A DNA stretch of 64,000 nt from Acidimicrobiaceae bacterium (GCA_003152015.1 PLZF01000043.1:1-64000); one strand, 5' to 3'. Shown: positions 46,363 through 56,673, counted from the first letter of the stretch. Translations and numbers: made by a program. The notes: generated by a model from the letters alone, not told the origin.

Positions 46363-46554
46363 TCAGCCGGTGTCGTCGTGGTGGCCGCCGAGGATCGGGT
46401 CGGCCTCCAAGTAGGCGTCGAGGGAGGCCTGGAACTCGTCGACCAGGTCACCGGTCGTGAACCGGGCCAGCACCTCCCGGCCGGCCGCCGACAGGCGCGG
46501 ATCGCCCGCCCGGCGGCGCCTGCGGCGCTCTTCTAAGACATCGACGACCACCAT
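46363..46554 (-). CDS. small antitoxin-like protein (63 aa) preceding the frameshifted ORF
   Basis: MVVVDVLEERRRRRRAGDPRLSAAGREVLARFTTGDLVDEFQASLDAYLEADPILGGHHDDTG; immediately upstream of GTG 46341. Confidence 0.5.
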   Translation of the reverse strand: MVVVDVLEERRRRRRAGDPRLSAAGREVLARFTTGDLVDEFQASLDAYLEADPILGGHHDDTG

Positions 46555-46905
46555 CTATTCCATTGTGCCGCCTCCGGCCAGCGAAGGAACAGCAGTTGAC
46601 GGAAGGACCAGGACCGGATGTGCTCGGCCCAGCCACGCTCCTCATTTCGGCCCCCTCTGGATTGATCGAGGTCAACTTGCCAACTGACAACTCGCGCAGG
46701 CCGGTGGTTTGCGACTTGACGCTGGCACGACCGGAGGAACCTCAGAACTGACGTTGGCAATGGCAGGGGAAACAACCGACAAGGGCAGCCCGGTCGGCGT
46801 CTGCCTGTGAGAACATCTTGGGTGCAGGCGAACGATGGCTCAGGGGAACTCACACCGAGTTCGACAGCCAGTGCGCGGGTCCGAGAAGAGAACCGAGGAT
46901 TGGGC

Positions 46906-47322
46906 ATGAACTGGACATGGAACATCCGCAGCCGGGATGGTGGAATGAACGGGCTCGAGTTCACCCGGGCAACCACCGCCGGAGGTTTCACCCGGGTCCT
47001 GGTTCACGCCGCCCCCGGCCAGGCGTCAGTGGAAGTGTTCGCCGACGATGGTGGGGTCGTGGTGCGAGGTGACGTTGACCGCGCCGGTGAGTACTCCCCG
47101 ATCACCCTGCTGACCCTCGAGGGTGGGCTCACCCGAAAAGAGGTCTGGCCCGATGACAGCCTGCTCGGCCTCCCCGTGCTGATCGCCGGCGGCGAAGTCG
47201 GGATACTGACCGAGTGGCACCATGCAGAAGACCACAGTTGGTGGAAGTGGTCGGTGGAGTTCTCCAACCACACCGGAAGGCCGGCTGATTGGGCACCACC
47301 GGACCCGAAGGTGAAGCACTGA
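46906..47322 (+). CDS. hypothetical protein
   Basis: MNWTWNIRSRDGGMNGLEFTRATTAGGFTRVLVHAAPGQASVEVFADDGG...WHHAEDHSWWKWSVEFSNHTGRPADW. Confidence 0.65.
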   Translation: MNWTWNIRSRDGGMNGLEFTRATTAGGFTRVLVHAAPGQASVEVFADDGGVVVRGDVDRAGEYSPITLLTLEGGLTRKEVWPDDSLLGLPVLIAGGEVGILTEWHHAEDHSWWKWSVEFSNHTGRPADWAPPDPKVKH

Positions 47323-47480
47323 GGGCGGGCTGTTCTGGGGACGTCCGCCTGCAGACGGACCGGCGGCCGGCAGGTCACACCCTTTGGTCGACCATTGGTC
47401 TCTACTGATCTCCGTCGACGACATGGCGCACGACGTTCCGTAGTCGGACCATGAGTCACACACTTTGGTCCGCCACCCTG

Positions 47481-50192
47481 TCAGTCGAGGCGGAGGGTGG
47501 CGATGCCGTGGGCTCGGAGTTCGAACCGACCGGCGAAGGGTAGGAGGGGCCGGCCTCGTAGGTCGACCAACCACCCCGATCGACTGTCGACCTCCACCAC
47601 CGTGGGAAGGTCGTCCGGGTTGAACACCCTGACCTCGAGGGCACCAGTCTCTCGTCGTACCGAGGACACCTCCGCCCCCCGGATGGTGAGCGGCGACCCC
47701 GAGGCAGGTCGGCTACCTCCACCGAAGGAGCCCACCGTCAGCAGGGGTAGGAGGACGTCATCGGCCAACCGGTAGGGATTGGTGTCGTCGACCGAAAGGG
47801 CATAACGGGCCTCGACCGGTCCGATCATCTGAGGACCCTCGATGGGGGTCATCGGGCCGGCCGGGAGGGGGCGGGTGCTCATCCCGAATCGGGACAGCAT
47901 GCCGGTGGACCGGAGCAGGGTGAGGGCCAGGCCGGTTGCCCTCGGCTCGGAGTCGTCAACGCTCACGATGTCGACGAGTTCGTACTCGAGGAGCCCCTCG
48001 TGGATCACCGTCAACCCCCCGGCCGACACGAAGCGGCGCGAGGGAAAGGTAGGGGTGCCGAACTCGTCTTCTCGGCCCTCGGCCGTCAACCCGCGTTCGA
48101 CCACGGTGAAGGCGCACTCGGCTCGTGAGGTCATAGCCGGTTCGGGCAGCGGGAAATGGACACGTAGCCGGTGATCTCTGGACGGATTTTCGAAGGCGGT
48201 ACGTACCCGTGTCACCGTTTCATCGGCCCGGAGCTCCAAGGTGGTGGTGACCTCGGTGGTGCGCGACCCGACCCGGGCCAGGCGGTCACCATCCACCCGC
48301 TCGGGCCAGGTATAGGTGGAGGTCACGATCACGGTGCCCCGCACCGGGCCCCGGTCGCCGATGGAGACACTCACCGAGTCGGGAACGTCCACCGTGGTGT
48401 CGTTGGCCGGCGGAGAGTAGTTGTAGGTATCGCCGTAGTCACCCTCGTCGACCAACCGGCCGTAGCCGGGCACCCCATTGAGGGAGAAGGTGCCGTCGTC
48501 GGGATTGACCACCACCGTCATCAGACCGTTGGAAAGGGTCGCCACCAAATTCGAGTCGTCGGCGGTGACCGGGTGGACGAGATGGGCGGGGGCAAACGTG
48601 GCCCACCCGAAGCCGGGGACCGACTCCTGGCGGCTGAGGATCCTTCGCATGGCCGGTTGGTCGACGGTGACCCGGACTTCGGTGTCCGGATGGGCGGTGA
48701 GCCGAGTGAACAACTCCCGTTTGATCTCTTCGATGGGCACCTCCTCGGGAGCCTCGGGTCCCAGAGTGAGGGTGATGTCGAGACCGGTGTCGTCTTCGGT
48801 CAGCGACACCTCGGTCACGTAGGTGTCGTCGTCGATGCGCGACCCCTGGATCAGTCCGAGCATGCTGATGACGGTGGCGCCACTGAGGGTGATGGTGCCG
48901 GGGAGTCCGGCCCGCTCGGACATCACTTGGACATCCGGTCCCGGGTCGCCATTCGCCGGTACCACCAGTTCCACCATGCCCGCCCGGTCGCCGGCGGCTG
49001 GGTTGACCACGGCGGTTCCCGGTTCGGTGAGCGAGGCGCCGATGGCAGCCAGTGCTTCACCGGTGAGGCCTTCACCGATATGGCGAGCCTCGGCGTAGCG
49101 GTGGAGTACGGCGTCGACCACCTCGTCCACCGAGCAGGCGCAGATCGAGTCGTGGGCGGCGTTGCGGATCATCAGCTTCCAGGCCACATCGAGAAATGCC
49201 CCCGGCCAGCCATCCCCGGGGAGATAGAGGGCACTGAGCGGTTCGGCCAGCCGTTCGAGTGACCGTTCGGATCGCGCCGCCGCCTGTTTCACGTCGACCC
49301 GGTTCGACCCGACGCCCATCAACAGATTCGAGCGGTATCCCGAGCGGAGCTCTCCCTTCCACTCCGGCAGGTCGTCGCTGGTGAGGCCACTGAGGTAGTC
49401 GGGCAGTGAGCTGATGCCGAGTTCGAACTCACCCTGCATCTCATTGGCCTCGGCGACCACCCGGCCCAGCCAGGGCTGGGGGCGTTGGTGATCGGTGCCG
49501 TTCATGAACAGCAACGGTGCATCGTCGGCCAGGAGCGACCCGATCTCATCCATGTGGGCCCGGAGCCGGCGGACGAGGGCCTTGGCATCGTCGGGCACGG
49601 CCGCACCGTTCCCGTACCCGGCAATCAGGTACTCGGCCCTGACCCGCGTCTGGTCGGGCGCCTCCCAGACGAACGCCGAGGTGTCGATGGCCGACGGGAC
49701 CCCTCGCCACACCACCGCATCGTGCAGCCCGGCCAGCGAAAGAATCTGTGGCATCTGGGCGATGTGTCCGAACATGTCGGGGAGGTAGCCCACATCCATT
49801 ACCCCTCCGAAGCCGGTGCCCCGTCTGATGCCGGCCTGCAGGTCGCGGACGATGGTCTCGCCCGAGATGAGGAACTCGTCCATCAGGATGTACCACGGAC
49901 CCAGGGTGAGCCGCCCAGCGGAAACCAGCGCGCGCAGGCGCGACTCGTTCTCGGGACGGATCTCGAGATAGTCGTCGATGACCGCCAGTTGGCCATCGAG
50001 GAGGAAGGTCTTGTAGGAGGGATCCCGTTCCAATAGGTCGATCAGGCCATCGATGAGGTGAACCAACTTCAACCGGAACGTCTGGAACGGGTCATACCAC
50101 TCCCGGTCCCAGTGGGTGTGGGGGACGACGGCGATACGTCGGGGCGCCGATGGCCGTCCCCCAGCTTCAGAGGCTGTCGTCGAAGAGGTCAT
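47481..50192 (-). CDS. glycoside hydrolase family 38 (alpha-mannosidase-like)
   Basis: IAVVPHTHWDREWYDPFQTFRLKLVHLIDGLIDLLERDPSYKTFLLDGQLAVIDDYLEIRPENESRLRALVSAGRLTLGPWYILMDEFLISGE; DMFGHIAQMPQI. Confidence 0.95.
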   Translation of the reverse strand: MTSSTTASEAGGRPSAPRRIAVVPHTHWDREWYDPFQTFRLKLVHLIDGLIDLLERDPSYKTFLLDGQLAVIDDYLEIRPENESRLRALVSAGRLTLGPWYILMDEFLISGETIVRDLQAGIRRGTGFGGVMDVGYLPDMFGHIAQMPQILSLAGLHDAVVWRGVPSAIDTSAFVWEAPDQTRVRAEYLIAGYGNGAAVPDDAKALVRRLRAHMDEIGSLLADDAPLLFMNGTDHQRPQPWLGRVVAEANEMQGEFELGISSLPDYLSGLTSDDLPEWKGELRSGYRSNLLMGVGSNRVDVKQAAARSERSLERLAEPLSALYLPGDGWPGAFLDVAWKLMIRNAAHDSICACSVDEVVDAVLHRYAEARHIGEGLTGEALAAIGASLTEPGTAVVNPAAGDRAGMVELVVPANGDPGPDVQVMSERAGLPGTITLSGATVISMLGLIQGSRIDDDTYVTEVSLTEDDTGLDITLTLGPEAPEEVPIEEIKRELFTRLTAHPDTEVRVTVDQPAMRRILSRQESVPGFGWATFAPAHLVHPVTADDSNLVATLSNGLMTVVVNPDDGTFSLNGVPGYGRLVDEGDYGDTYNYSPPANDTTVDVPDSVSVSIGDRGPVRGTVIVTSTYTWPERVDGDRLARVGSRTTEVTTTLELRADETVTRVRTAFENPSRDHRLRVHFPLPEPAMTSRAECAFTVVERGLTAEGREDEFGTPTFPSRRFVSAGGLTVIHEGLLEYELVDIVSVDDSEPRATGLALTLLRSTGMLSRFGMSTRPLPAGPMTPIEGPQMIGPVEARYALSVDDTNPYRLADDVLLPLLTVGSFGGGSRPASGSPLTIRGAEVSSVRRETGALEVRVFNPDDLPTVVEVDSRSGWLVDLRGRPLLPFAGRFELRAHGIATLRLD

Positions 50193-50443
50193 GGGGCGAG
50201 GGGGCCGTGCTCCGCTTCGTATTTTTCGAGTTCGCCGACGATGCGTGCCGCATCGGCCGTGGTCTGGTCGGTGGAGTGACCCTGGTGGTCGGCGTAGGCG
50301 GCGGCCCCCAGTTGGCGCAGGAGGTCCTCGGCGTTGCGCTTGGCCTGGACGGCATCGAGCTTGTCCTTACCGGCCTTCCCTGCCTCGCTGGCTTTGGCCA
50401 TCCCTGCTTCCGCCTGTGCCTTTACCTTGTCCATGAACCCCAT
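50189..50443 (-). CDS. small hypothetical protein (Ala/Lys-rich helical)
   Basis: MGFMDKVKAQAEAGMAKASEAGKAGKDKLDAVQAKRNAEDLLRQLGAAAYADHQG; ATGA overlap with the GH38 start. Confidence 0.75.
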   Translation of the reverse strand: MGFMDKVKAQAEAGMAKASEAGKAGKDKLDAVQAKRNAEDLLRQLGAAAYADHQGHSTDQTTADAARIVGELEKYEAEHGPLAP

Positions 50444-50567
50444 GGATCCTCCTCTCCGCCGCCCGCGCTTGCCGCTGGCGTTCGACCGAATCGTAGAACG
50501 TCGGAGGGGTGCCGTGCTCCCAGGGCCATGCAGGGCCAGATGGGTCCGGCGCGCTAGACATCCACCC

Positions 50568-52145
50568 ATGGGTCCGGGTCGGGAAGGCGAAGGGCAACTG
50601 CGTACGTGGAGGGATCATTTGCCCTCCGAGATCCGGTTCCAACCCTCTGACCTGGTGACGTCGGGGACGTTGCTCCGGGCGTGGGCGGACCGGTGGGGGG
50701 CCAATCCCGAGACGCCGGTGCTGATGGACGTGGCGCCGATGGCTGGGCCCTCCTCACCGGCCGGTCTGGCTCATCGACCCGGCACCTGGTGGTCGGCGGA
50801 GGAGTTCGACGCCGCGACCCGCCGGGCGGCCGGGCGGCTGGTCGCGGCCGGCCTTCGGCCTGGCGACCGTGTGTTGTGGTCCACCGGATCTTCGGTTTCC
50901 TCGATCATCTGCCATGTGGCCGCGCTGCGGGTCGGGCTGGTGGTGGTGCCGGCCAATACCGCCTACACCCAACGTGAGATCGCCTACATCGTGTCCGACG
51001 TCGGTCCGGCGGCTGTCATCGTCGACGATCCGCAGCGAGGGCGATGGGCCACGGATGCCTCCGACCGGGACCTGATCGTGACGGGACCCGATCTCGATCT
51101 TCCCGACGGGGAGCCGGCCCGGCTCGACGCCGCCCTCCCCGACGACCCTGCACTCATCTGTTTCACCTCCGGCACTACCGGAGCTCCCAAAGGGGCGGTG
51201 CTGTCCCACCGCAACTTGCTGGCCGCCACCCGAGCCGTGTGTGTGGCATGGAGATGGACCCCCGCCGATCGCCTCATTCACTGTCTTCCGGTCTTCCATG
51301 CCCACGGTCTCTGCGTCGGCATCTATGGGACCTTGCTGTCAGGGGGGTCTGCGTTGCTTCTTCCCGGTTTTGATCCCGATGCGGTTGTCGATACCGCTTC
51401 GACCCACCACGCCTCCCTATTCTTCGGGGTGCCGACTATGTACCACCGCCTGGTCCGCTCGGCCCGGGCCGCCGAGATGAGGCGGCTGCGACTCTGCGTC
51501 TCCGGCTCTGCGCCGTTGGCGGCCGATCTGCATCGTGAGGTGTCGGCCGTCATCGGCATGTCCGTGCTCGAGCGGTACGGGATGACCGAGACGCTGATGA
51601 ACGCGTCCAATCCCTACGATGGTGAACGCCGTCCCGGATCCGTGGGTTTCCCGCTCCCCGGGGTGGAGGTGAAGCTGGCCGGTGACGGCGAGATCGGCGT
51701 GCGAGGGCCCAATGTGTTCGATGGCTATTGGGAGCGCCCGGCCGCCACCGCCGACGCCTTCGAAGACTCCTCCGATGGTGGGGGACGATGGTTTCGTACC
51801 GGCGATCTCGGTACCATCGACGATGGCTACCTCACCATTCGCGGTCGATCCAAGGAGCTGATCATCAGCGGCGGCTTCAACGTGTACCCGAGCGAAGTCG
51901 AAGATGTGGTACTCACCCACCCCGGGGTCGCCGAAGTGGCGGTGACCGGCACACCGTCCGACGAGTGGGGAGAGGTGGTCACCGCCTGGATTGTCGCCGA
52001 CGGGCGCGCCCCGTCGGCAGAGGACCTGTCCGCCTACACCGCTGACCGGCTGGCTGCCTACAAGCGACCCCGGATCGTCCGTGTCGTCCATTCCCTACCC
52101 CGGAACGCCCTGGGCAAGGTGCTCCGAAGCGAGCTCGGGCGATGA
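50568..52145 (+). CDS. AMP-dependent synthetase/ligase (acyl-CoA synthetase)
   Basis: LICFTSGTTGAPKGAVLSHRNLLAATRA; ERYGMTETLMNASNP; GYLTIRGRSKELIISGGFNVYPSEVEDVV. Confidence 0.93.
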   Translation: MGPGREGEGQLRTWRDHLPSEIRFQPSDLVTSGTLLRAWADRWGANPETPVLMDVAPMAGPSSPAGLAHRPGTWWSAEEFDAATRRAAGRLVAAGLRPGDRVLWSTGSSVSSIICHVAALRVGLVVVPANTAYTQREIAYIVSDVGPAAVIVDDPQRGRWATDASDRDLIVTGPDLDLPDGEPARLDAALPDDPALICFTSGTTGAPKGAVLSHRNLLAATRAVCVAWRWTPADRLIHCLPVFHAHGLCVGIYGTLLSGGSALLLPGFDPDAVVDTASTHHASLFFGVPTMYHRLVRSARAAEMRRLRLCVSGSAPLAADLHREVSAVIGMSVLERYGMTETLMNASNPYDGERRPGSVGFPLPGVEVKLAGDGEIGVRGPNVFDGYWERPAATADAFEDSSDGGGRWFRTGDLGTIDDGYLTIRGRSKELIISGGFNVYPSEVEDVVLTHPGVAEVAVTGTPSDEWGEVVTAWIVADGRAPSAEDLSAYTADRLAAYKRPRIVRVVHSLPRNALGKVLRSELGR

Positions 52146-52801
52146 GTACGATGGCCCGCCCCTCCACCAAGGCCGAGCAGTCGTTGCTCGAGGAAGGGTT
52201 CGACGTGATCGTCGGTCTTGATGAGGTCGGACGGGGCGCGTGGGCGGGTCCGGTGTCGGTCGGGGTGGCACTCATTCCCATGGAGGTACCGCCGCCCGTT
52301 GGTCTTCGTGATTCGAAGTTGGTGCCCGAGCACCACCGTGAGACCCTGTTCCCGCTGGTAGCGGCCTGGTGCATGGACTGGTCGGTGGGGCACGCCGGAC
52401 CCGATGAGTGTGATCAATGGGGGATGACCATCGCCCTGAGGTTGGCGGCGCAGCGAGCATTGGCCGGGCTGTCGTGCATCCCCGACGTGGTGCTTGTAGA
52501 CGGCGGGTTCGACTACGTCACCGAACCCGGCAACGACGATGTCGCCACCGTCCGGACGCCGAAAATCCGGACGCTGGTCCGGGGTGACGCCACCTGCACC
52601 TCAATTGCCGCCGCATCGATCGTGGCCAAGGTGACGCGGGATCGGATGATGCGCGACCTGTCCGAAAGCTTTCCGGCTTTCGACTTCGATCGGAACAAGG
52701 GATATCCGTCTCCGACCCATCGAACCGCGTTGGCCGGACGCGGATTGACGGCTATCCATCGCCGGTCATGGTCGTACGTGGAGAACCTGCCGTTCCGCTG
52801 A
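52142..52801 (+). CDS. rnhB: ribonuclease HII
   Basis: VIVGLDEVGRGAWAGPVSVGVAL...LRDSKLVPEHHRETLFP...VLVDGGFDYV...GDATCTSIAAASIVAKVTRDRMM. Confidence 0.94.
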   Translation: MSTMARPSTKAEQSLLEEGFDVIVGLDEVGRGAWAGPVSVGVALIPMEVPPPVGLRDSKLVPEHHRETLFPLVAAWCMDWSVGHAGPDECDQWGMTIALRLAAQRALAGLSCIPDVVLVDGGFDYVTEPGNDDVATVRTPKIRTLVRGDATCTSIAAASIVAKVTRDRMMRDLSESFPAFDFDRNKGYPSPTHRTALAGRGLTAIHRRSWSYVENLPFR

Positions 52802-53349
52802 GAGGGAAGTGGTCGCATGCCGGCCGCCTACGGCTCAGGACGGTGTCGAACAGACCGGAAGATGGTGCCATCGGGTGATCAAAAGAGCGGAAGCTGTCAC
52901 CCGTTGCGCACCGTCTTGCTCTCCACCGTGACCACCGGCAGCGGTGCACCCATGGTTCCGGGGAGAGCCTGGTTGGCCAGCTGGGTGAAGTTGAGGGTAA
53001 AGCTGTATGTGGCTTGGATCTTTTGACGGGCCAGGACCTGTCCGCGCATCGACGGGCTCACGGTGAAGGTGGCCGTGCAGGGGGTGTAGAGCAGGACGTT
53101 GCGTACCCGGCGGTGGGGCTCGTCGCGTCGTTGACAAAGGGGGCTCGTGCGCCCTAGCACTTGAGGCAGCATGACTACGCTCGGTGGCGGCAGGAGGGTT
53201 TTTGACGCGGAAAGTGCGCGTTGAACAGGGATCCCTGGTTGGGCGCCGGCTACAAGGAGTGATATTCGAGGAGCCGGTGCCGATCGCAAGGGCTGGGGGT
53301 GATCGGTCCTTTCCGCGCCGCTTGGCGGAGCGGAGTGGAGGGAATGCCT

Positions 53350-54585
53350 CTACTTCGGAGTCGGATCTTTCGGTAGCCCGAGCACCCGTTCGCCGATGAT
53401 GTTGTGCATCACCTCATCGGTGCCGCCGGCCACCCGCATCCCCGGTACGCCCAGGAGGAACTCCGACCATGCGTAGGTGCCCCATCGGCCGTTATCGGCG
53501 ATCAGTTCGGGTCCGAGCACCGATGAGAGCAGTTCGTAGGTGCGCACCATGTTGGCGGTGAGCGACAACTTGCCCAGGGACATCTCCGGTCCCGGCAGTT
53601 GGCCGGCCGCAATCTTGGCCATGGAGCGGAGGTTGGTATACGCGGCCACCCGGTCGTGGATGATCACATCGGCGAGCCGTTGACGAATGAGGGGATCGTT
53701 CGCCCGTCCCTGGGCCCGGGCCAGTTCGATCAGACGCTGAGAGGAGTGCAGCCCGACGCCGCCGCCCCCGCCGCCGATGGCGGCCCGTTCGTTCATCAGA
53801 GTGGTGAGCGCGACAGCCCAGCCTCCGTTCACATCGCCCAGCCGATGGGTATCGGGGATTCTGACATCGGTGAAGAAGACCTCGTTGAACGTCGCCCCAC
53901 CGGTCATCTGGCGCAGGGGTCGCACTTCGACGCCGGGCGCATGCATGTCGACCACGAAACCGGTCAAGCCACGGTGCTTGGGCTGATCAGGATCCGTGCG
54001 GCAGATGATCTCCCCGATATCGGAGTACTGCGCGCCGGAGGTCCATACCTTCTGGCCATTGACTATCCATTCGTCGCCGTCGAGGACCGCCCGCGTCTGA
54101 AGGGATGCCAGGTCGGAGCCGGCCGCCGGCTCGCTGAACAGCTGGCAGCCCACGATGTCGCTCCGGTGCATTGGCTGGAGATAGGCCTCTTTCACCTCTT
54201 CGGTGGCGTGGGCCAGGATGGTGGGTGCCACCATCCCGAGCCCGATGCCGAACGGGGACTGCGAGGGAGTTCGGTAATCGGCGGCCACCGAGTTGTAGAT
54301 GCGTTGGTAAGAGCGTGGAAGTCCCCGGCCCCCGTAGGTCGGAGGACCGGTGATCCACCCGAATCCGGCGTCGAAGACTGTCCGAGCCCACTCTTTGGCA
54401 TTGGCGACGTCAGAGGCCTCCTCCTCGGGGGTGCGCTCGGGAAACAGGCCCACGTAATCGGACCCTTGGCCCCACACGAAGTTCTCGGCCGTCCGGCGCG
54501 GGAGATGGGCGTCGAGGAAGGTACGGACATCGACTTCGAACTGCTCTTCGGTGATCTGAGTCGTGTCGGTGGCAGTAGTGGTCAT
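53350..54585 (-). CDS. acyl-CoA dehydrogenase
   Basis: VGCQLFSEPAAGSDLASLQTRAVLDGDEWIVNGQKVWTSGAQYSDIGEIICRTDPD; GGTDEVMHNIIGERVLGLPKD. Confidence 0.94.
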   Translation of the reverse strand: MTTTATDTTQITEEQFEVDVRTFLDAHLPRRTAENFVWGQGSDYVGLFPERTPEEEASDVANAKEWARTVFDAGFGWITGPPTYGGRGLPRSYQRIYNSVAADYRTPSQSPFGIGLGMVAPTILAHATEEVKEAYLQPMHRSDIVGCQLFSEPAAGSDLASLQTRAVLDGDEWIVNGQKVWTSGAQYSDIGEIICRTDPDQPKHRGLTGFVVDMHAPGVEVRPLRQMTGGATFNEVFFTDVRIPDTHRLGDVNGGWAVALTTLMNERAAIGGGGGGVGLHSSQRLIELARAQGRANDPLIRQRLADVIIHDRVAAYTNLRSMAKIAAGQLPGPEMSLGKLSLTANMVRTYELLSSVLGPELIADNGRWGTYAWSEFLLGVPGMRVAGGTDEVMHNIIGERVLGLPKDPTPK

Positions 54586-55274
54586 TTCGTTAAATCCCCC
54601 TTGTGTCGGTCGATTTCTTGACCGTTCAGTCCAGACGCACGTCAGCGTATCGGTAGGACAGTGTGAGGGGAAAAACGACCCCGATCCGACCGGTCGGCGT
54701 GGGGAGAACCTCCTTGTGCCAGCCGAGATTTCTCAACATTCTCTTGCCTGTGTTGGGTGAACCCCCGGGCGCTGGCGCCACCGCCGCTGGTAGCAGCCCG
54801 CAGCAACTTGCTGGAAACGCTTTTTCGGATGGTGGTTTCCTGGTGGAAACGCTCCAGGGATCACCCTTTTGAACATTGGGACTGGATTGTAGAAAACACC
54901 GGGCGGGGCCGGCGGTCCGCGGTCAACGGGCGTTACTACGTGCGTGTCCGGCCAGGCGGGTGCAGGTTGCGGCCAAAATGCACCCAGCTCTTCGATGAGT
55001 GTGATCACCGGTGGTGGTGGAGCGGGAACTACGGGCGGTGGTCTTTTGCCTCTTGGATTTCCGGGGGGGGAAACTCATGTAAGGGAAATTCAGCGTGGCG
55101 TCCGCGGGAGGTGGCGGTGGCGCCGGAGCGTCGTACGCCAATTCGAATGGATGCCCGCGCCCACTTTCAGTTCGGCGGCGTAGCCGGCGAGCGACCCCAC
55201 CCATGCTGGCCTGATTTCGACGATCATCTTTTGCTCCGGTGATCCTCTCTACGGAACGTGCGGGCAAAATCCCC

Positions 55275-56108
55275 TTAAGGTCGTAACCGGGACGATTCGT
55301 CCTGCATCCCCTCCGTAGCCACCGCCACCTCACCGGCCCGCTCCACAGCTCGGCGTACGAAACCGGCGAAGCCATCGGGGTGGGAGAGGTGGGCCCCGTG
55401 GGAGGCACCGGCGATGTCGACGAGTTCGGAGTTCGGGGTGTGCTCGACCAGCCATGCCACCCCGGCCCGGTGGTGGGGGATTGACTGTCCGCCCCGGCCG
55501 AAGAGGGCAGGGATCCGCATAGATGTGACATCGAAGGGGGGATCACTGACCCGGATGGCGTTCAGTTCCGCCACCAGAGCCGGCCCGTCGGCCCGCCGTT
55601 CGGCTTGCGCGGATTCGGATAGCCGGTCCCAGGCGCCGTCCCCGGCGACGCGTCGGAAGAATCGCTCGGCTTCGGTATCGGGATCGTCGCGAAGTTTCTG
55701 GCTTCGCGCCGAGCCACCGCGACCCGCCCACAACGGCAGCCACGGAAGCGGCGGCTCGTAGCCGGCCACCGAGACAATGGTGGAGGTGGGGCTACGACGA
55801 AGGGCAGCACCAATGGCGATGGTTCCCCCGTAGCTGTGTCCGATCACCACCGCCGGTCGCCCACCGATGACACCCAGCAGGTCGTCGATCTGTCCATCGA
55901 TGGTGGTGGGAAGAGGAACCGCATCACGAGAGCGGTGGTAGCCGCGACGGTCGTAGACGACTGTGTGGAGATCGTCGAGCCGACGCAGTACCCGGGCGAA
56001 GCTGGTGGAGCGATCGAGTGTCCCATGTACCAGCACCACCACTGGGTCCCCGGGCGGCCATTCCGAGGGCACGTGCTCGGTCACTGCCAGTCCGCTCACG
56101 TGCTCCAT
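55275..56108 (-). CDS. alpha/beta hydrolase
   Basis: VVVLVHGTLDRSTSFARVLRRL; VVIGHSYGGTIAIGAAL (GxSxG); ELVDIAGASHGAHLSHPDGFAGFV. Confidence 0.92.
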   Translation of the reverse strand: MEHVSGLAVTEHVPSEWPPGDPVVVLVHGTLDRSTSFARVLRRLDDLHTVVYDRRGYHRSRDAVPLPTTIDGQIDDLLGVIGGRPAVVIGHSYGGTIAIGAALRRSPTSTIVSVAGYEPPLPWLPLWAGRGGSARSQKLRDDPDTEAERFFRRVAGDGAWDRLSESAQAERRADGPALVAELNAIRVSDPPFDVTSMRIPALFGRGGQSIPHHRAGVAWLVEHTPNSELVDIAGASHGAHLSHPDGFAGFVRRAVERAGEVAVATEGMQDESSRLRP

Positions 56109-56309
56109 GTCGCCCGTCAGCCTGTCAGATGGCCGTCTGATGCCGCCACCTGGCCATTCATTTGTCTGATCTGGCCATCGGCATAGTCGCAGTTCACAGC
56201 GGCCGTCTGTGCCCGATCTTCAGCAAATATCGGCAGAATTCGCCCGAAATCCGCGCCTTGGGTCCATATTTCGTGCATTGTGGTGGCTTCCGTAGACGAA
56301 GGAGACATA

Positions 56310-56618
56310 GTGCCCATTACCAAAACAGACCTGATTGCGGCGGTTGCAGCCCACACCGATTCGACCATCAAGGACGTTGCTGCCGTGTTGGCGGGTTTCG
56401 AGGATGTCGTGGTGGCCAACGTGGCCAAGGGCGAGAAGATTGTCATGACAGGATTCCTGACGTTCGACCGTGGACAGCGGGCCGCCCGCATCGGTCGCAA
56501 CCCACAGACGGGTGAGGCCATCAAGATTGCAGCTTCGAAGAACCCGAAGGTCAGCGCAGGCGCATCGTTCAAGAAGATCGTGAACGGCAAGGCTCCGGCT
56601 CCAAAGATCAACAAGTAA
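56310..56618 (+). CDS. HU-family DNA-binding protein
   Basis: MPITKTDLIAAVAAHTDSTIKDVAAVLAGFEDVVVANVAKGEKIVMTGFLTFDRGQRAARIGRNPQTGEAIKIAASKNPKVSAGASFKKIVNG. Confidence 0.9.
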   Translation: MPITKTDLIAAVAAHTDSTIKDVAAVLAGFEDVVVANVAKGEKIVMTGFLTFDRGQRAARIGRNPQTGEAIKIAASKNPKVSAGASFKKIVNGKAPAPKINK

Positions 56619-56636
56619 CAACGCACAGTTTGTGAA

Positions 56637-56673
56637 CACATGCCGGTCCGGGGACTCCCTGGGCCGGCATGTG
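56637..56673 (+). terminator. hairpin CACATGCCGG...CCGGCATGTG after the HU gene
   Basis: Perfect 10-bp stem about 19 nt after the HU stop. Confidence 0.7.

Noticed and set aside
46555-46905. Possible IS/transposase remnant between the 46-kb pseudogene module and the hypothetical CDS
   Set aside because: No transposase motif or terminal inverted repeats could be identified.
52897-53289. 130-aa minus-strand ORF ending ...ATFTVSPSMRGQVLARQKIQATYSFTLNFTQLANQALPG...VRNG
   Set aside because: The C-terminal 70 aa look protein-like, but start and family are unclear; could be a remnant. Not supported enough to call.
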